From assembly GCF_900101545.1 (NCBI RefSeq), contig NZ_FMZU01000024.1, forward strand, positions 1-64,000: a DNA stretch of 64,000 nt. Reading direction: 5' to 3'. The notes below the pieces were generated by a model that ran no database searches, was not told where the DNA came from, and saw nothing but the letters and a program-made list of their open reading frames with translations. The DNA is from Variovorax sp. CF079. Lineage in GTDB: Bacteria > Pseudomonadota > Gammaproteobacteria > Burkholderiales > Burkholderiaceae_C. The first letter of the stretch is position 1, and each line of letters opens with the position of its first letter. Position numbers and translations under genes: made by a program. This document shows positions 25,628 through 34,032 of this stretch, piece after piece.

Positions 25628-26497
25628 ATGGACACCCTGGATCTGGAATTGCTCAGGGCCTTGGTGGCCATTGACGAGCAAGACAGCTTCGCCGCCGCCG
25701 CTGTGCGCCTGTCCAAAACGCAATCCGCGGTGACGCAGCAAATGCAGCGGCTGGAGGACCAGATCGGCCGCCCCCTGTTTGAAAAGCACGGACGCCACAA
25801 ACGCCTGACGCCACATGGACAAAAGCTGCTGGAATATGCGCGGCACCTATTGACCATCAATGACGAGGCTCTGCGCAGCTTGCAGCAGGGCCACCTCGAA
25901 GGCGTGCTGCGCATAGGTGCACCGCACGACGTGGCCGACACCATGCTGCCACCGCTGCTGGCACAGGTGGCGCGCGCTTCACCGCTGCTGCAGTTGGACA
26001 TCCAAGTGGGCCGAAGCCCCTTCCTCATGGAGTCGCTCAAGCGCGGAGAGATCGACATGACGATCTCCAACCGCCACGACGCCACGCTGGAGGGCGTGGT
26101 GTTGCGCACATCGCCAACCGTGTGGCTGTGTTCGGCCAACTATATGCATGACCGCGTCAAGCCGCTGCCGCTGATCCTGGTGGAAGGACCCAGCGTGTTC
26201 CACAAGATGGCACGTGAGGCGCTGGACGCCGCCGGGATCCGCTGGACGGCCAGCTACACCGCCTCGAGCTTGATAGGTATCAAGGCTGCTCTGCGTGCCG
26301 GCTTAGGCGTGACTGCGCGCGGTGTCGAGCTGGTGGGTGCGGACCTACGCGTGCTGGGCGAAAATGACGGTCTACCCCGCCTTCCCGACTTGGCCTACCA
26401 CTTGTTCATCCGCAGGAACGTCATCAGTCCGCGTACCCGCAAGGTGTTTGACATGCTCAAGGCGAACTTGGGGTTGATCGGCAGTGCGGCACTTTGA
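25628..26497 (+). CDS. LysR-type regulator of the thiol operon
   Basis: 289 residues. The N-terminal winged helix-turn-helix is clear (FAAAAVRLSKTQSAVTQQMQ, then LEDQIGRPLFEKHGR), followed by a periplasmic-binding-protein-like effector domain with LRIGAPHDVADTMLP near residue 95. It is transcribed away from the dioxygenase operon, the usual arrangement for a LysR activator and its target. The inducer is unknown, probably the thiol substrate. Confidence 0.88.
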   Translation: MDTLDLELLRALVAIDEQDSFAAAAVRLSKTQSAVTQQMQRLEDQIGRPLFEKHGRHKRLTPHGQKLLEYARHLLTINDEALRSLQQGHLEGVLRIGAPHDVADTMLPPLLAQVARASPLLQLDIQVGRSPFLMESLKRGEIDMTISNRHDATLEGVVLRTSPTVWLCSANYMHDRVKPLPLILVEGPSVFHKMAREALDAAGIRWTASYTASSLIGIKAALRAGLGVTARGVELVGADLRVLGENDGLPRLPDLAYHLFIRRNVISPRTRKVFDMLKANLGLIGSAAL

Positions 26498-26529
26498 GAA
26501 GGTTGCGAATTTTTCTCCGACACCGCAGG

Positions 26530-26805
26530 AACAATGACTCGCTGGTGCTAGCCGATGGCAAGAACGGCGAATGGACGCCGCATGACCTGCTTCGAACCGC
26601 CTCCACGATGAAGCAGGCGCTGCGCGTCAGCCCGGACGTGATTGATCGCTGCCAGAACCACGTGTTGCCAGGCAGCAAAGTGCGCAGGCACTATCTGCAT
26701 CATGACTACGTCGAAGAAAAGCGTGAGGCATGGCAGCGACTCGGTCAGCGCATTGACGCCATCTTGACGGCCAACAACGTTGTGCCGCTGCAGCGGACGG
26801 CTTAG
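26530..26805 (+). pseudogene. Tyrosine recombinase (integrase) C-terminal fragment
   Basis: The frame reads WTPHDLLRTASTMKQAL, then SPDVIDRCQNHVLPGSKVRR and HYLHHDYVEEKREAW, which is the C-terminal catalytic part of phage-type integrases with the second active-site block (HxLR altered to HDLLRT) and the nucleophilic Tyr region. The first 300 or so residues are missing, and the open frame overlaps the LysR stop by 4 bases only by chance. It marks the edge of a former mobile element. Confidence 0.8.
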
Positions 26806-26957
26806 GGCAACGCTGAAAAAGCCGCCGATTTGATTGGTTCATTGGCGAGGGGTTTGCGCATTGCGGGATTGAGGGCCGGAGAGGAGCGATTTCGAGGCGA
26901 TTGGGCGCCATGGGTGCTCGCGCAGGGGCGCTGGGCGCCCATTGTGGACGCACTCAT
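26804..26957 (-). repeat. IS end, left copy of a 154-bp inverted repeat
   Basis: This segment is almost identical (a few mismatches) to the reverse complement of 28616-28769. It begins with GGCAACGCTGAAAAAGCC and joins the transposase remnant at 26954. The two copies face each other around the ArsR/SRPBCC pair. Confidence 0.88.
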
Positions 26958-27429
26958 GCCATGAGGCGCTGACGCGCCAAGTAGATGTTGGCCAAGCTCA
27001 GGGCCACGAACGAGCGCGTGGCGTTCTTGGCACCTGGCCGACCGTGGCAAACAGCCGCTCGCCCAGTTGATGCTTCTCCAGCAGACGACGAAGTTCAGCA
27101 ACGTCGTGCCGTCGGGCACGCGCTCTCGGCCCAGATCAATGCCCACGAAGCCGCGCAGTGCCGTGCTGTCCAGCAGCGCCTCTTCACAAGCCTCATCGGC
27201 CAGGTTGAACCAGTGCTGCACGAAGTACATCCGCAGCATGCGCTCCAGGCCCACTGGCGGGCGGCCGTTGCCGGACTTCGGGTAGTGCGGTTCGATCACC
27301 TCGCACAGTGCGTGCCAGGGAACGATCTCGTTCATCGTCGCAAGGAACACATCGCGCTTGGTTGCTCGGAGGTACTGTTCGAATCCGGCGCCTTGATCGG
27401 CTGCTGCGGCAAGGGTTTGTTGCTTCATC
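26954..27429 (-). pseudogene. IS5-family transposase with internal deletion
   Basis: The N-terminal 130 or so residues are those of an IS5-group transposase (MKQQTLAAAADQGAGFEQYL, MNEIVPWHALCEVIEPHYPK, LRMYFVQHWFNLADEACEEA, LGRERVPDGTTLLNF). The frame then slips, most of the DDE domain is absent, and only the last residues (SLANIYLARQRLMA) return before the stop. The element must have lost roughly 600 bases internally, so it cannot transpose by itself. Confidence 0.85.
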
Positions 27430-27599
27430 CAGCTACAACGCAACGACGCAAGGGTGGTGGACTTTTTTTAATTCCGAAGCTACGGGCCTGGGGATTGCCG
27501 AGTCGATTGAATCTGCATCAAGATGGGGTCGATTTGGGGGAAGGCGGCCGGCAGCGCAGCGCGCGCTCGGCCTCCCCTTGCATGCCGCCAATCCGTGTG

Positions 27600-27625
27600 T
27601 ATACTGAACTGCATGGTTCAGTATA
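27600..27625. promoter_or_regulatory. Perfect palindromic operator covering the arsR-like start codon
   Basis: A 10-bp arm TATACTGAAC and its exact complement are separated by TGCATG. The ATG of the regulator (27613-27615) lies inside the spacer. Such a site fits autorepression by the ArsR-type protein. There is no Shine-Dalgarno in front of the ATG, so the message may be leaderless. Confidence 0.75.
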
Positions 27626-27978
27626 GCCGGGCCCGCTTCGATGCCTCGTTCGCCGCGTTCTCGGACGCCACCCGACGCGGCGTTCTGGAGCAGCTCGGAG
27701 GTGCAGACGCTTCAATCACGGACCTTGCCGAGAAGTTCCACATGACCCTCACGGGCATGAAGAAGCATGTCGGCGTCTTGGAGCAGGCGGGGCTCGTCAC
27801 CACGGAGAAGGTCGGGCGCGTGCGGACCTGCAAGCTCGGCCTGCGCCGACTTGAGGAAGAGGCGGCATGGATCGAGAGGTACCACCAGCTCTGGGACGCC
27901 CGCTTCGACGAGCTGGACAAGGTTGTCGAGGAACTGAAACGGAAGGAGAAGGTCGATGGACGCAAGAAGAGAGAGTGA
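27613..27978 (+). CDS. ArsR-family winged-helix regulator
   Basis: 121 residues starting MVQYSRARFDASFAAFSDAT. The wHTH is typical for the SdpR/YgaV-like subgroup (TRRGVLEQLG, SITDLAEKFHMTLTGMKKHV, LEQAGLVTTEKVGRVRTCKL). No cysteine metal site is visible, so a non-metal signal is likely. The next gene overlaps its end by 23 bases, and this pair (ArsR plus SRPBCC protein) is very common. An operator overlaps its start. Confidence 0.88.
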   Translation: MVQYSRARFDASFAAFSDATRRGVLEQLGGADASITDLAEKFHMTLTGMKKHVGVLEQAGLVTTEKVGRVRTCKLGLRRLEEEAAWIERYHQLWDARFDELDKVVEELKRKEKVDGRKKRE

Positions 27979-28474
27979 GCCTACCCTCATGAAGAACCGC
28001 ACGACAGTGGAACGGAAATCCGAGCGTGAGCTAGTCGTTACGCGAACCTTCAACGGCTCGGCGCGCATCGTGTTCGAGGCGTGGACCAAGCCCGAGCTGC
28101 TCAAGCGGTGGTGGGCACCGAAGTCGACAGGCGTGTCCCTGCTTTCCTGCGAGGCGGATGTTCGTGTCGGGGGCAGGTACCGTTTCGAGTTCGGCCACGA
28201 AGCCTCAAAGCCTATGGCGTTCTTCGGTAGGTATATCGAAGTGGCACCGCACTCGCGCCTCGTCTGGACCAATGACGAAACTGACGACGGTGCCGTCACC
28301 ACGGTGACCTTCGAGGAAAAAGGTGGCAAGACGCTGCTGGTCTTGCACGAACTCTATCCCTCGAAGGAAGCTCTCGACGGTGCCATCGTCGGGATGGAAG
28401 GCGGGATGCCCGAGCAGTTCGAGCAATTGGACGAGCTTCTCGTCACCCTGAGCGCGAGCGCGGGACGGTCATGA
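27956..28474 (+). CDS. SRPBCC/AHSA1-family protein
   Basis: 172 residues. The Activator-of-Hsp90-homology-1 (START-like) pattern is clear: VVTRTFNGSARIVFEAWTKP, LLKRWWAPKS, GGRYRFEF and the terminal helix EGGMPEQFEQLDELL. These proteins form a hydrophobic ligand pocket; the ligand is unknown. GGAGAAGG precedes the ATG at 27956; a second ATG at 27989 (MKNRTT) is possible. It is coupled to the ArsR gene, which probably regulates it. Confidence 0.87.
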   Translation: MDARRESEPTLMKNRTTVERKSERELVVTRTFNGSARIVFEAWTKPELLKRWWAPKSTGVSLLSCEADVRVGGRYRFEFGHEASKPMAFFGRYIEVAPHSRLVWTNDETDDGAVTTVTFEEKGGKTLLVLHELYPSKEALDGAIVGMEGGMPEQFEQLDELLVTLSASAGRS

Positions 28475-28615
28475 AGTCGTCGATGTCGCGGTGGGCCGCC
28501 TGGCTCACCGCCGGCGGTGGGACGGTGTTTGACGGTCCGCGCGAAGTGCCGGGCGGCGGGTTCAGCCATCGCAAGCTGGTGCATGACAGCTATCAATGTC
28601 CCAAGTGGTTGGAAT

Positions 28616-28769
28616 ATGAGTGCGTCCACAATGGGCGCCCAGCGCCCCTGCGCGGGCACCCATGGCGCCCAATCGCCTCGAAATCGCTCCTCTCCGGCCC
28701 TCAATCCCGCAATGCGCAAACCCCTCGTCGATGAACCAATCAAATCGGCGGCTTTTTCAGCGTTGCCTT
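28616..28769 (+). repeat. IS end, right copy of the 154-bp inverted repeat
   Basis: Reverse-complement copy of 26804-26957. Only the IS end is present here, without transposase. The bases from 28475 to 28615 and from 28770 to 29038 hold no gene I can support. Confidence 0.88.
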
Positions 28770-29038
28770 AGACAGGAGCCGCGGAGCCGCGGCAATTGGG
28801 CCGCAGCGACGCCACCACGGGTATATCTGGCAGCGTGAAGCCCACTCGGCCGCGGCGCAGTCGCTGCGTGTCGTCAGCCTGGTGCGCGCAGTGCGCGTTT
28901 TCAGACTCAATGCGGGGGGCCGAGCCGTTGCAGCATAGCTACGTCAATAGCATTCGTTTCGGCCAAGGGCGTATGCGAGATCGGGGCGAAGACGCAATCG
29001 AATACCGCCCCCCAAGTCCTTCTGCCGCCAACGCGTGT

Positions 29039-29911
29039 TCACAACCGGTCCACGGGAATCTTCAGATAGGCGGTGCCGTTGGCATCCGAAGGCGGCATGC
29101 GGCCGCCGCGCATGTTGACCTGCACCGACGGCAGCATCAGCGTCGGCAAAGCCAGCGTGGCGTCGCGAGCCTGGCGGCGCGCAACGAATACCGCCTCGAG
29201 TACGCCGTCGCGCACATGGATGTTGTCAGCGCGCTGTTGTGCGACAGAGGTGATGCAGGTTGCCTCGCGGTGCGCGGGCGGGTAGTCGTGGCAAAGGTAG
29301 AGCACTGTTTTCAGCGGCAGCGTCAATAGGCGGCGGATCGAACGGAACAAGGTGGGCGCGTCGCCGCCTGGGAAATCGCAGCGGGCCGTGCCCACGTCGG
29401 GCATGAACAAGGTGTCGCCCACAAAGACGGCATCCGGGCCGCCCCCCGGATCCGCGATGCGATACGCCACGTCAGCTGGCGTATGACCAGGCACATGCAT
29501 CGCCTGAGCCTGCAGTCGGCCGATGGAGAAGACCTCGCCATCGGCGAACAGCCGGTTGAACTGCGAGCCGTCCACAGCCATGTCGTCGGCGTTGAAGACA
29601 CCACGGAATTCACGCTGCACCTCGGTGATGCCAGCGCCGATCGCCAGCGCGCCGCCGAAGCGCCGCTGCAGCCAGGGCGCGCCGGACAGGTGATCCGCAT
29701 GGGCATGTGTCTCAAGGAGCCACTGCACCCGCAGGCCGTGCGCATCGATGTGCGCGGCAACGGTCTCGACCGGACGCGAATGGGTGCGGCCGGAATTCTG
29801 GTCGAAGCCCAGCACCGGGTCGACGACGGCACAGACGCCAGCGCCGTCGTCGACCACATGGGAAAACGTGGCGGTGGACGTATCGAAGAAGGATTGAATG
29901 GAGAGGCTCAT
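29039..29911 (-). CDS. Persulfide dioxygenase-like MBL-fold hydrolase
   Basis: 290 residues starting MSLSIQSFFDTSTATFSHVV. The metallo-beta-lactamase motif is THAHADHLSGA, followed by HVPGHTPADV and FVGDTLFMPDVGTARCDFPG, the arrangement of ETHE1/BlhA-type persulfide dioxygenases that turn glutathione persulfide into sulfite. The N-terminal VVDPVLGFD and the end PSVQVNMRGGRMP also fit this group. It is divergent from the MmgE/PrpD gene. Together with the rhodaneses it points to sulfide/persulfide handling in this region. A generic MBL hydrolase is the fallback. Confidence 0.85.
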   Translation of the reverse strand: MSLSIQSFFDTSTATFSHVVDDGAGVCAVVDPVLGFDQNSGRTHSRPVETVAAHIDAHGLRVQWLLETHAHADHLSGAPWLQRRFGGALAIGAGITEVQREFRGVFNADDMAVDGSQFNRLFADGEVFSIGRLQAQAMHVPGHTPADVAYRIADPGGGPDAVFVGDTLFMPDVGTARCDFPGGDAPTLFRSIRRLLTLPLKTVLYLCHDYPPAHREATCITSVAQQRADNIHVRDGVLEAVFVARRQARDATLALPTLMLPSVQVNMRGGRMPPSDANGTAYLKIPVDRL

Positions 29912-29952
29912 GGAAGTCTCAGCAAGAAGCAGTATTTTATATAATGATATAT

Positions 29953-29967
29953 ATTTCATTCAATAAA
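29953..29967. promoter_or_regulatory. IclR-operator-like site before MmgE/PrpD gene
   Basis: The sequence ATTTCATTCAATAAA, directly before the ATG at 29970, matches the left part of the palindrome at 32369-32385 in the IclR promoter region. The surrounding DNA is very AT-rich (TATAATGATATATA), so a promoter is likely here too. Confidence 0.45.
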
Positions 29968-29969
29968 AC

Positions 29970-31379
29970 ATGGTGATCGCCGTGACCACAGCTTCCGCCA
30001 ACGCGGCCTTGCCCGAATCCACTCTGGTGGCGCACCTGTTCGATCAGGCGGCGCAGCCGTTGCGGGCAGTTACGCGCGCGCGACTGGCGCAGGCACTGCT
30101 GGACTGGTTCACCGCCGGCTGGTCGGCTCGGGACTTGCCGGCCGCCGCGACCCTGCGCGGCCTGGGACAGACGCTGATGCCCGGCGCGGGCCAGGCGGCG
30201 CTGTTCGGAACCAACGCCGCGTGCGCGACACCGCTGGCTGCTGGCTTCGTCAACGCCGGCATCACGCACCTTCGCGAAATCGACGACGCCCACCGTGCGG
30301 CGATGCTGCATCCGGGCGTGGTCGCCATCACGCCTGTGCTGGCGCTGGCGTCTTCCCTCAGGCTGACGCGCGAACGCGCCGCACGGGCCATCGTGGCCGG
30401 TTACGAAGTCGCACTGCGTTTGGGCGAGGCCTTGGGCGCGCGCCACGCAGGCCAGTTTCACGCGACCGCCACGGCCGGCACCGTCGGCGCAGCCGCTGCG
30501 GCCGGCATGGCGATGGGACTGGATGCACCACGGCTGCACCATGCGCTGGGCATCGCCGCCACGCAGGCGGCCGGCCTCTGGCAACTGGTGGACGACGATG
30601 CGCACGAATCCAAGTCGCTGCACCCCGCGTTCGCCGTGCGTAACGGCATGACGGCAGCATACGCCGCTCAGGTCGGCCTGCCGGGCGCGCGAGCCTTCTT
30701 TACCGGGCGGCGCGGCATGTACGCCGCGCTCGCGGGCGAAGGTCCATTGACCTCAGTGGATGGGGGGCTGGACGCGCCCGAGCGGCTGCATACAGCCAGC
30801 ATCAAGGCCTGGCCGGCATGCGCGATGCTTTTCACGCCGCTCGACGCCACGCGCGCGCTCATCGAGGAGCACGCCATCAGCGCCGCCGACGTGCAGTCGA
30901 TGAAGATCGAGATCTTCCCGCACGCGCTCAAGATCGCTGGTGTGCAGTGGCCCGTCAAGCCGGCCGAGGCTAGCTTCTGCCTGCGCTACGTGCTGGCGGT
31001 GCTGCTGCAAAAAGGCGCGCTCGGCATCGCCGACACCGAGGCGCCCGACATCGACAACCCGACGCTGCGTGCGCTAGCCGCGCGCATGTGGGTGCTGCCG
31101 AAGAACGAGTTCCAAGAGGCCTTCCCACAGCGCCGCCCAAGCCGGGTGACCATCACGCTGCACGATGGAAGGCAGCTCGCGGCCTACCGTGAACTGCGCC
31201 GCGGCGATCCCGAAGACCCCTACACGTGGGCCGGCCTGCAGCAACGCATGCGCACCTTCGTGCCCGCGATGAACGATGCGCAGGCCGCCGCGCTGGGGGC
31301 TTGGTGCGAGAGGTTCACGGATGCAGCGCAGGACGCAGCGCCCTTCGCGCCGGCCAGCGCGCTGTTCGGTGCAACCTAG
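29970..31379 (+). CDS. MmgE/PrpD family protein
   Basis: 469 residues of the MmgE/PrpD fold, which includes 2-methylcitrate dehydratase, cis-aconitate decarboxylase and relatives acting on tricarboxylates. Signs are the N-terminal GQAALFGTNAACATPLAAGF, INAGITH-like REIDDAHRA, HPGVVAITPVLALAS and GIAATQAAGLWQLVDD blocks and the C-terminal swivel domain with RPSRVTITLHDGR. Cytoplasmic. The substrate is not evident. It is convergent with the iclR gene and may be controlled by it through the site before its start. Confidence 0.85.
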   Translation: MVIAVTTASANAALPESTLVAHLFDQAAQPLRAVTRARLAQALLDWFTAGWSARDLPAAATLRGLGQTLMPGAGQAALFGTNAACATPLAAGFVNAGITHLREIDDAHRAAMLHPGVVAITPVLALASSLRLTRERAARAIVAGYEVALRLGEALGARHAGQFHATATAGTVGAAAAAGMAMGLDAPRLHHALGIAATQAAGLWQLVDDDAHESKSLHPAFAVRNGMTAAYAAQVGLPGARAFFTGRRGMYAALAGEGPLTSVDGGLDAPERLHTASIKAWPACAMLFTPLDATRALIEEHAISAADVQSMKIEIFPHALKIAGVQWPVKPAEASFCLRYVLAVLLQKGALGIADTEAPDIDNPTLRALAARMWVLPKNEFQEAFPQRRPSRVTITLHDGRQLAAYRELRRGDPEDPYTWAGLQQRMRTFVPAMNDAQAAALGAWCERFTDAAQDAAPFAPASALFGAT

Positions 31380-31458
31380 CGTCTGCCGCTTCATGCCTGG
31401 AAGGCGAAACCGGCACAACGGCTGACCCGTCGGGGCGTGCGCGCCGCGCCCGCTGCGG

Positions 31459-32280
31459 CTACCGGTGCCAGTCCCGGGGCGGACGGCTGCTGAAGCCCTG
31501 CTGCACCAAGGCTTGTTGCGCGACCTGCACGGCCTTGCGCTGGGCCGCCGCGCTCTGCCGTTGCGCGATACCGATCACGACCAGCGCGCCCTGGAAGACT
31601 CCATCGCTGTCGAACACCGGCACGGCCACCGACGCGATCTGCGGCACGCGTTCCTCGCGAGTGATGGCAAAGCCATCGCGCGCTATGGCCGCCGCCTGGG
31701 GCGTGCTGCCACCCGTGAAATAGCGCAGCACATGCGACGACGAGCCGCCAGCCGAAAGCTTGAGCCGCGCGCCCACTTCCACATGGTGGCGCACCTCGTT
31801 GCTGCTGTTCTCGCGGTAGAGGCAGACGCGTTCATCGCCATCGCGCACGTAGAAGGCCACCGTCTCGCCTGTCTGCCGCATCACCTCCTGCAGGACCGGC
31901 TGCAGCCGTGTCCCGATATCGAAGGTGCGCCGGTAAAGCATGCCCATGTGCAGCAGCGCCGGGCCGGGCGCGTAGGCGCCGTCGTCGAAGCGGTGGACCA
32001 TGCGGGCTCGCACCAGCACACCGAGCAGCCGCAGCAGCGTGGCCTTGTCCAGGCCCGTGCATTCGGCCAGCTCGCGCAGTTTCAGGCGCAACCGGTCCTC
32101 GGTGAAGCATTCGAGGATCGACAGGCCGCGCTCGAGCACGCCGGAGGGCGGCTGCGGCGCACTGGCCTCCACTTCGGATGCCGGCGCTTTCGCGAGCGAG
32201 GCAACGCTCGATGCGCGCCGTGCCGTCTTGCGAGCCGGGCCCAGGTCCGATGTCCTTTTCGAAGGTGGGGTGGATCTCAT
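31459..32280 (-). CDS. IclR-family regulator
   Basis: 273 residues from MRSTPPSK. The winged helix is seen in GVLERGLSILECF, KLRELAECTGLDKATLLRLL; the effector domain follows (LLHMGMLYRRTFDIGTRLQP, GETVAFYVRDGDERVCLYRE). The N-terminal 45 residues are basic and probably disordered. The frame is open 33 codons upstream, but ATG at 32280 gives the usual length. It is divergent from the catabolic operon beginning at 32538. Confidence 0.85.
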   Translation of the reverse strand: MRSTPPSKRTSDLGPARKTARRASSVASLAKAPASEVEASAPQPPSGVLERGLSILECFTEDRLRLKLRELAECTGLDKATLLRLLGVLVRARMVHRFDDGAYAPGPALLHMGMLYRRTFDIGTRLQPVLQEVMRQTGETVAFYVRDGDERVCLYRENSSNEVRHHVEVGARLKLSAGGSSSHVLRYFTGGSTPQAAAIARDGFAITREERVPQIASVAVPVFDSDGVFQGALVVIGIAQRQSAAAQRKAVQVAQQALVQQGFSSRPPRDWHR

Positions 32281-32358
32281 GGGTGCAGATTGTGTTCGAT
32301 CGTCGCATCGGTGCGGGCACGGTTGACAGTGCCTGGCACGCTCATTAGAATTTTGTTT

Positions 32359-32385
32359 ATTGAACTGTATTTCAATCAATGAAAT
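32359..32385. promoter_or_regulatory. Overlapping palindromes, probable IclR operator
   Basis: Two overlapping inverted repeats are present: ATTGAA-N6-TTCAAT and ATTTCA-N5-TGAAAT. This fits IclR-type sites, and the second repeat recurs in part before the MmgE/PrpD gene. It lies between the divergent iclR and FAD-dehydrogenase genes. Confidence 0.6.
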
Positions 32386-32408
32386 ACTTCAAATCATAGA
32401 TGAGCCAT

Positions 32409-32451
32409 CCCTGCACGATGGAGCAGGGCCGCCCTGCTCCATCGTGCAGGG
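32409..32451. repeat. Perfect 21-bp inverted repeat with 1-base spacer
   Basis: Arms 32409-32429 and 32431-32451 are exact complements (arms begin CCCTGCACGATGG) around a single C. Transcribed, this gives a very stable hairpin in the leader of the FAD-dehydrogenase operon. A run of T follows about 15 bases later (GCGTTTTTAG), so an attenuator or terminator is possible. Confidence 0.85.
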
Positions 32452-32537
32452 TTGCCGAGAAGCGTTTTTAGAGACGGAGACATCGGGTGTTTTTCTCGCG
32501 CTGGGACGATCGGCGCGTAGAGGCACCCGCCTTCTGC

Positions 32538-34016
32538 ATGACCGCGACCATCGCCATTCCCGCCGCCCCTGTCACCGACACGCTGGCCGAGACGCTGTCC
32601 GGCATCGTGGGCGCCGCCCACGTGTTGACGGCCGCCACCGACATGGCCCGCTACGAGGCCGAGTGGCGCCGCACCTACCCCGGCGCCGCGCGCGCCGTGG
32701 TGCGGCCGGCCAGCACCGACGAGGTGTCGCGCGTGGTCGCGGCCTGCGCGGCCGCGGGCGTGTCCATCGTGCCGCAGGGCGGCAACACCGGCCTCGTCGG
32801 TGGCTCTACGCCCGACGATTCGAGGACCGAGGTGGTGCTGAGCCTCGAGCGCATGCGCGCCGTTCGTCGCGCGGATCCGCTGGACAACACGCTCACGGTC
32901 GAGGCCGGCTGCACCGTGCTCGAGGCGCAGGCGGCGGCCGAGGCGGCGGGCCGCCTGTTCCCGCTCTCTCTGGCATCCGAAGGCAGTGCCACGGTGGGCG
33001 GCGTGGTCTCCACCAACGCGGGCGGCGAGCAGGTCCTGCGCTACGGCAACACGCGCGAGTTGGTGCTGGGCCTGGAAGTGGTGCTGGCCGATGGCCGCAT
33101 GCTCGATCTGCTGGGTGCGCTGCGCAAGGACAACACGGGCTACGACCTGAAGCAGCTCTTCATCGGCGGCGAAGGCACGCTGGGCATCGTGACCGCCGTC
33201 ACCTTCAAGCTCTTTTCGCGGCCGCGCCAGGTGGTCACGGCCTGGGTCGCGGTGCGCGACCCGCAGGCCGCGGTGGTGCTGCTGTCGCGACTGACCGATG
33301 CGGTGGGCGAGCGCGTGACCGCGTTCGAGCTGATCGGCGAAGGCCCGCTGGGCCTGGTGCTCCGGCACGCCACGGCAGGCATGCGCGCACCGCTTGGCGG
33401 CGTGACGCCGTGGTCGGTCCTGCTCGACGTGTCCGAAGTCTCCGCGAGCCTGGACCTGCAGCCAGCGGTGGAGGACGTGCTGGGTGCCGCAATGCATGAT
33501 GGGCTGGTGCTGGATGCCGCGCTCGCCGCCTCCGACAGCCAGGCCCATGCCTTCTGGGCGCTGCGCGAGCACGTCCCCGAGGCCCAGCGGCTGGAAGGCC
33601 CGTCGATCAAGCACGACATCTCGGTGGCCATCTCGCGCATTCCCGATTTCATCGCCGAGGCCGGCGCGGCGCTGCAGCAGCTGATGCCCGGCATTCGCAT
33701 CGTCTGCTTCGGCCACGTGGGCGACGGCAACCTGCACTACAACCAGAGCAAGCCTGCCGGCATGGCCGATGCCGATTTCCGTTCGCACGAGGAGGCGGTG
33801 CACGGTGTCGTGCATGCCACCGCTGCGCGGCTGGGCGGCTCCATCTCCGCGGAGCACGGCATCGGGCGGCAAAAGCAAGCGGCCTTCATGCACTACAAGA
33901 GCCCGGTCGCGCTGGCCGCGATGGCGCAAATCAAACGTGCGCTGGACCCGGCCAACACCTTCAACCCAGGCCGTATGCTGCCGCGCGCGTTGCTGGACTC
34001 CCTCACCTCTCGCTAA
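32538..34016 (+). CDS. FAD-linked 2-hydroxyacid dehydrogenase (GlcD/D-LDH type)
   Basis: 492 residues. The PCMH-type FAD domain shows VPQGGNTGLVGGSTP and ATVGGVVSTNAGGEQVLRYG, and the C-terminal FAD-oxidase cap shows HVGDGNLHYN and GSISAEHGIGRQK. The group oxidises D-lactate, D-2-hydroxyglutarate or similar hydroxyacids, passing electrons to quinone or ETF. The ATG at 32538 (MTATIAIPAAP) fits the family; the open frame starts 17 codons earlier. First gene of a six-gene plus-strand operon. Confidence 0.87.
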   Translation: MTATIAIPAAPVTDTLAETLSGIVGAAHVLTAATDMARYEAEWRRTYPGAARAVVRPASTDEVSRVVAACAAAGVSIVPQGGNTGLVGGSTPDDSRTEVVLSLERMRAVRRADPLDNTLTVEAGCTVLEAQAAAEAAGRLFPLSLASEGSATVGGVVSTNAGGEQVLRYGNTRELVLGLEVVLADGRMLDLLGALRKDNTGYDLKQLFIGGEGTLGIVTAVTFKLFSRPRQVVTAWVAVRDPQAAVVLLSRLTDAVGERVTAFELIGEGPLGLVLRHATAGMRAPLGGVTPWSVLLDVSEVSASLDLQPAVEDVLGAAMHDGLVLDAALAASDSQAHAFWALREHVPEAQRLEGPSIKHDISVAISRIPDFIAEAGAALQQLMPGIRIVCFGHVGDGNLHYNQSKPAGMADADFRSHEEAVHGVVHATAARLGGSISAEHGIGRQKQAAFMHYKSPVALAAMAQIKRALDPANTFNPGRMLPRALLDSLTSR

Positions 34017-34032
34017 TACCCACAGGACCTCC

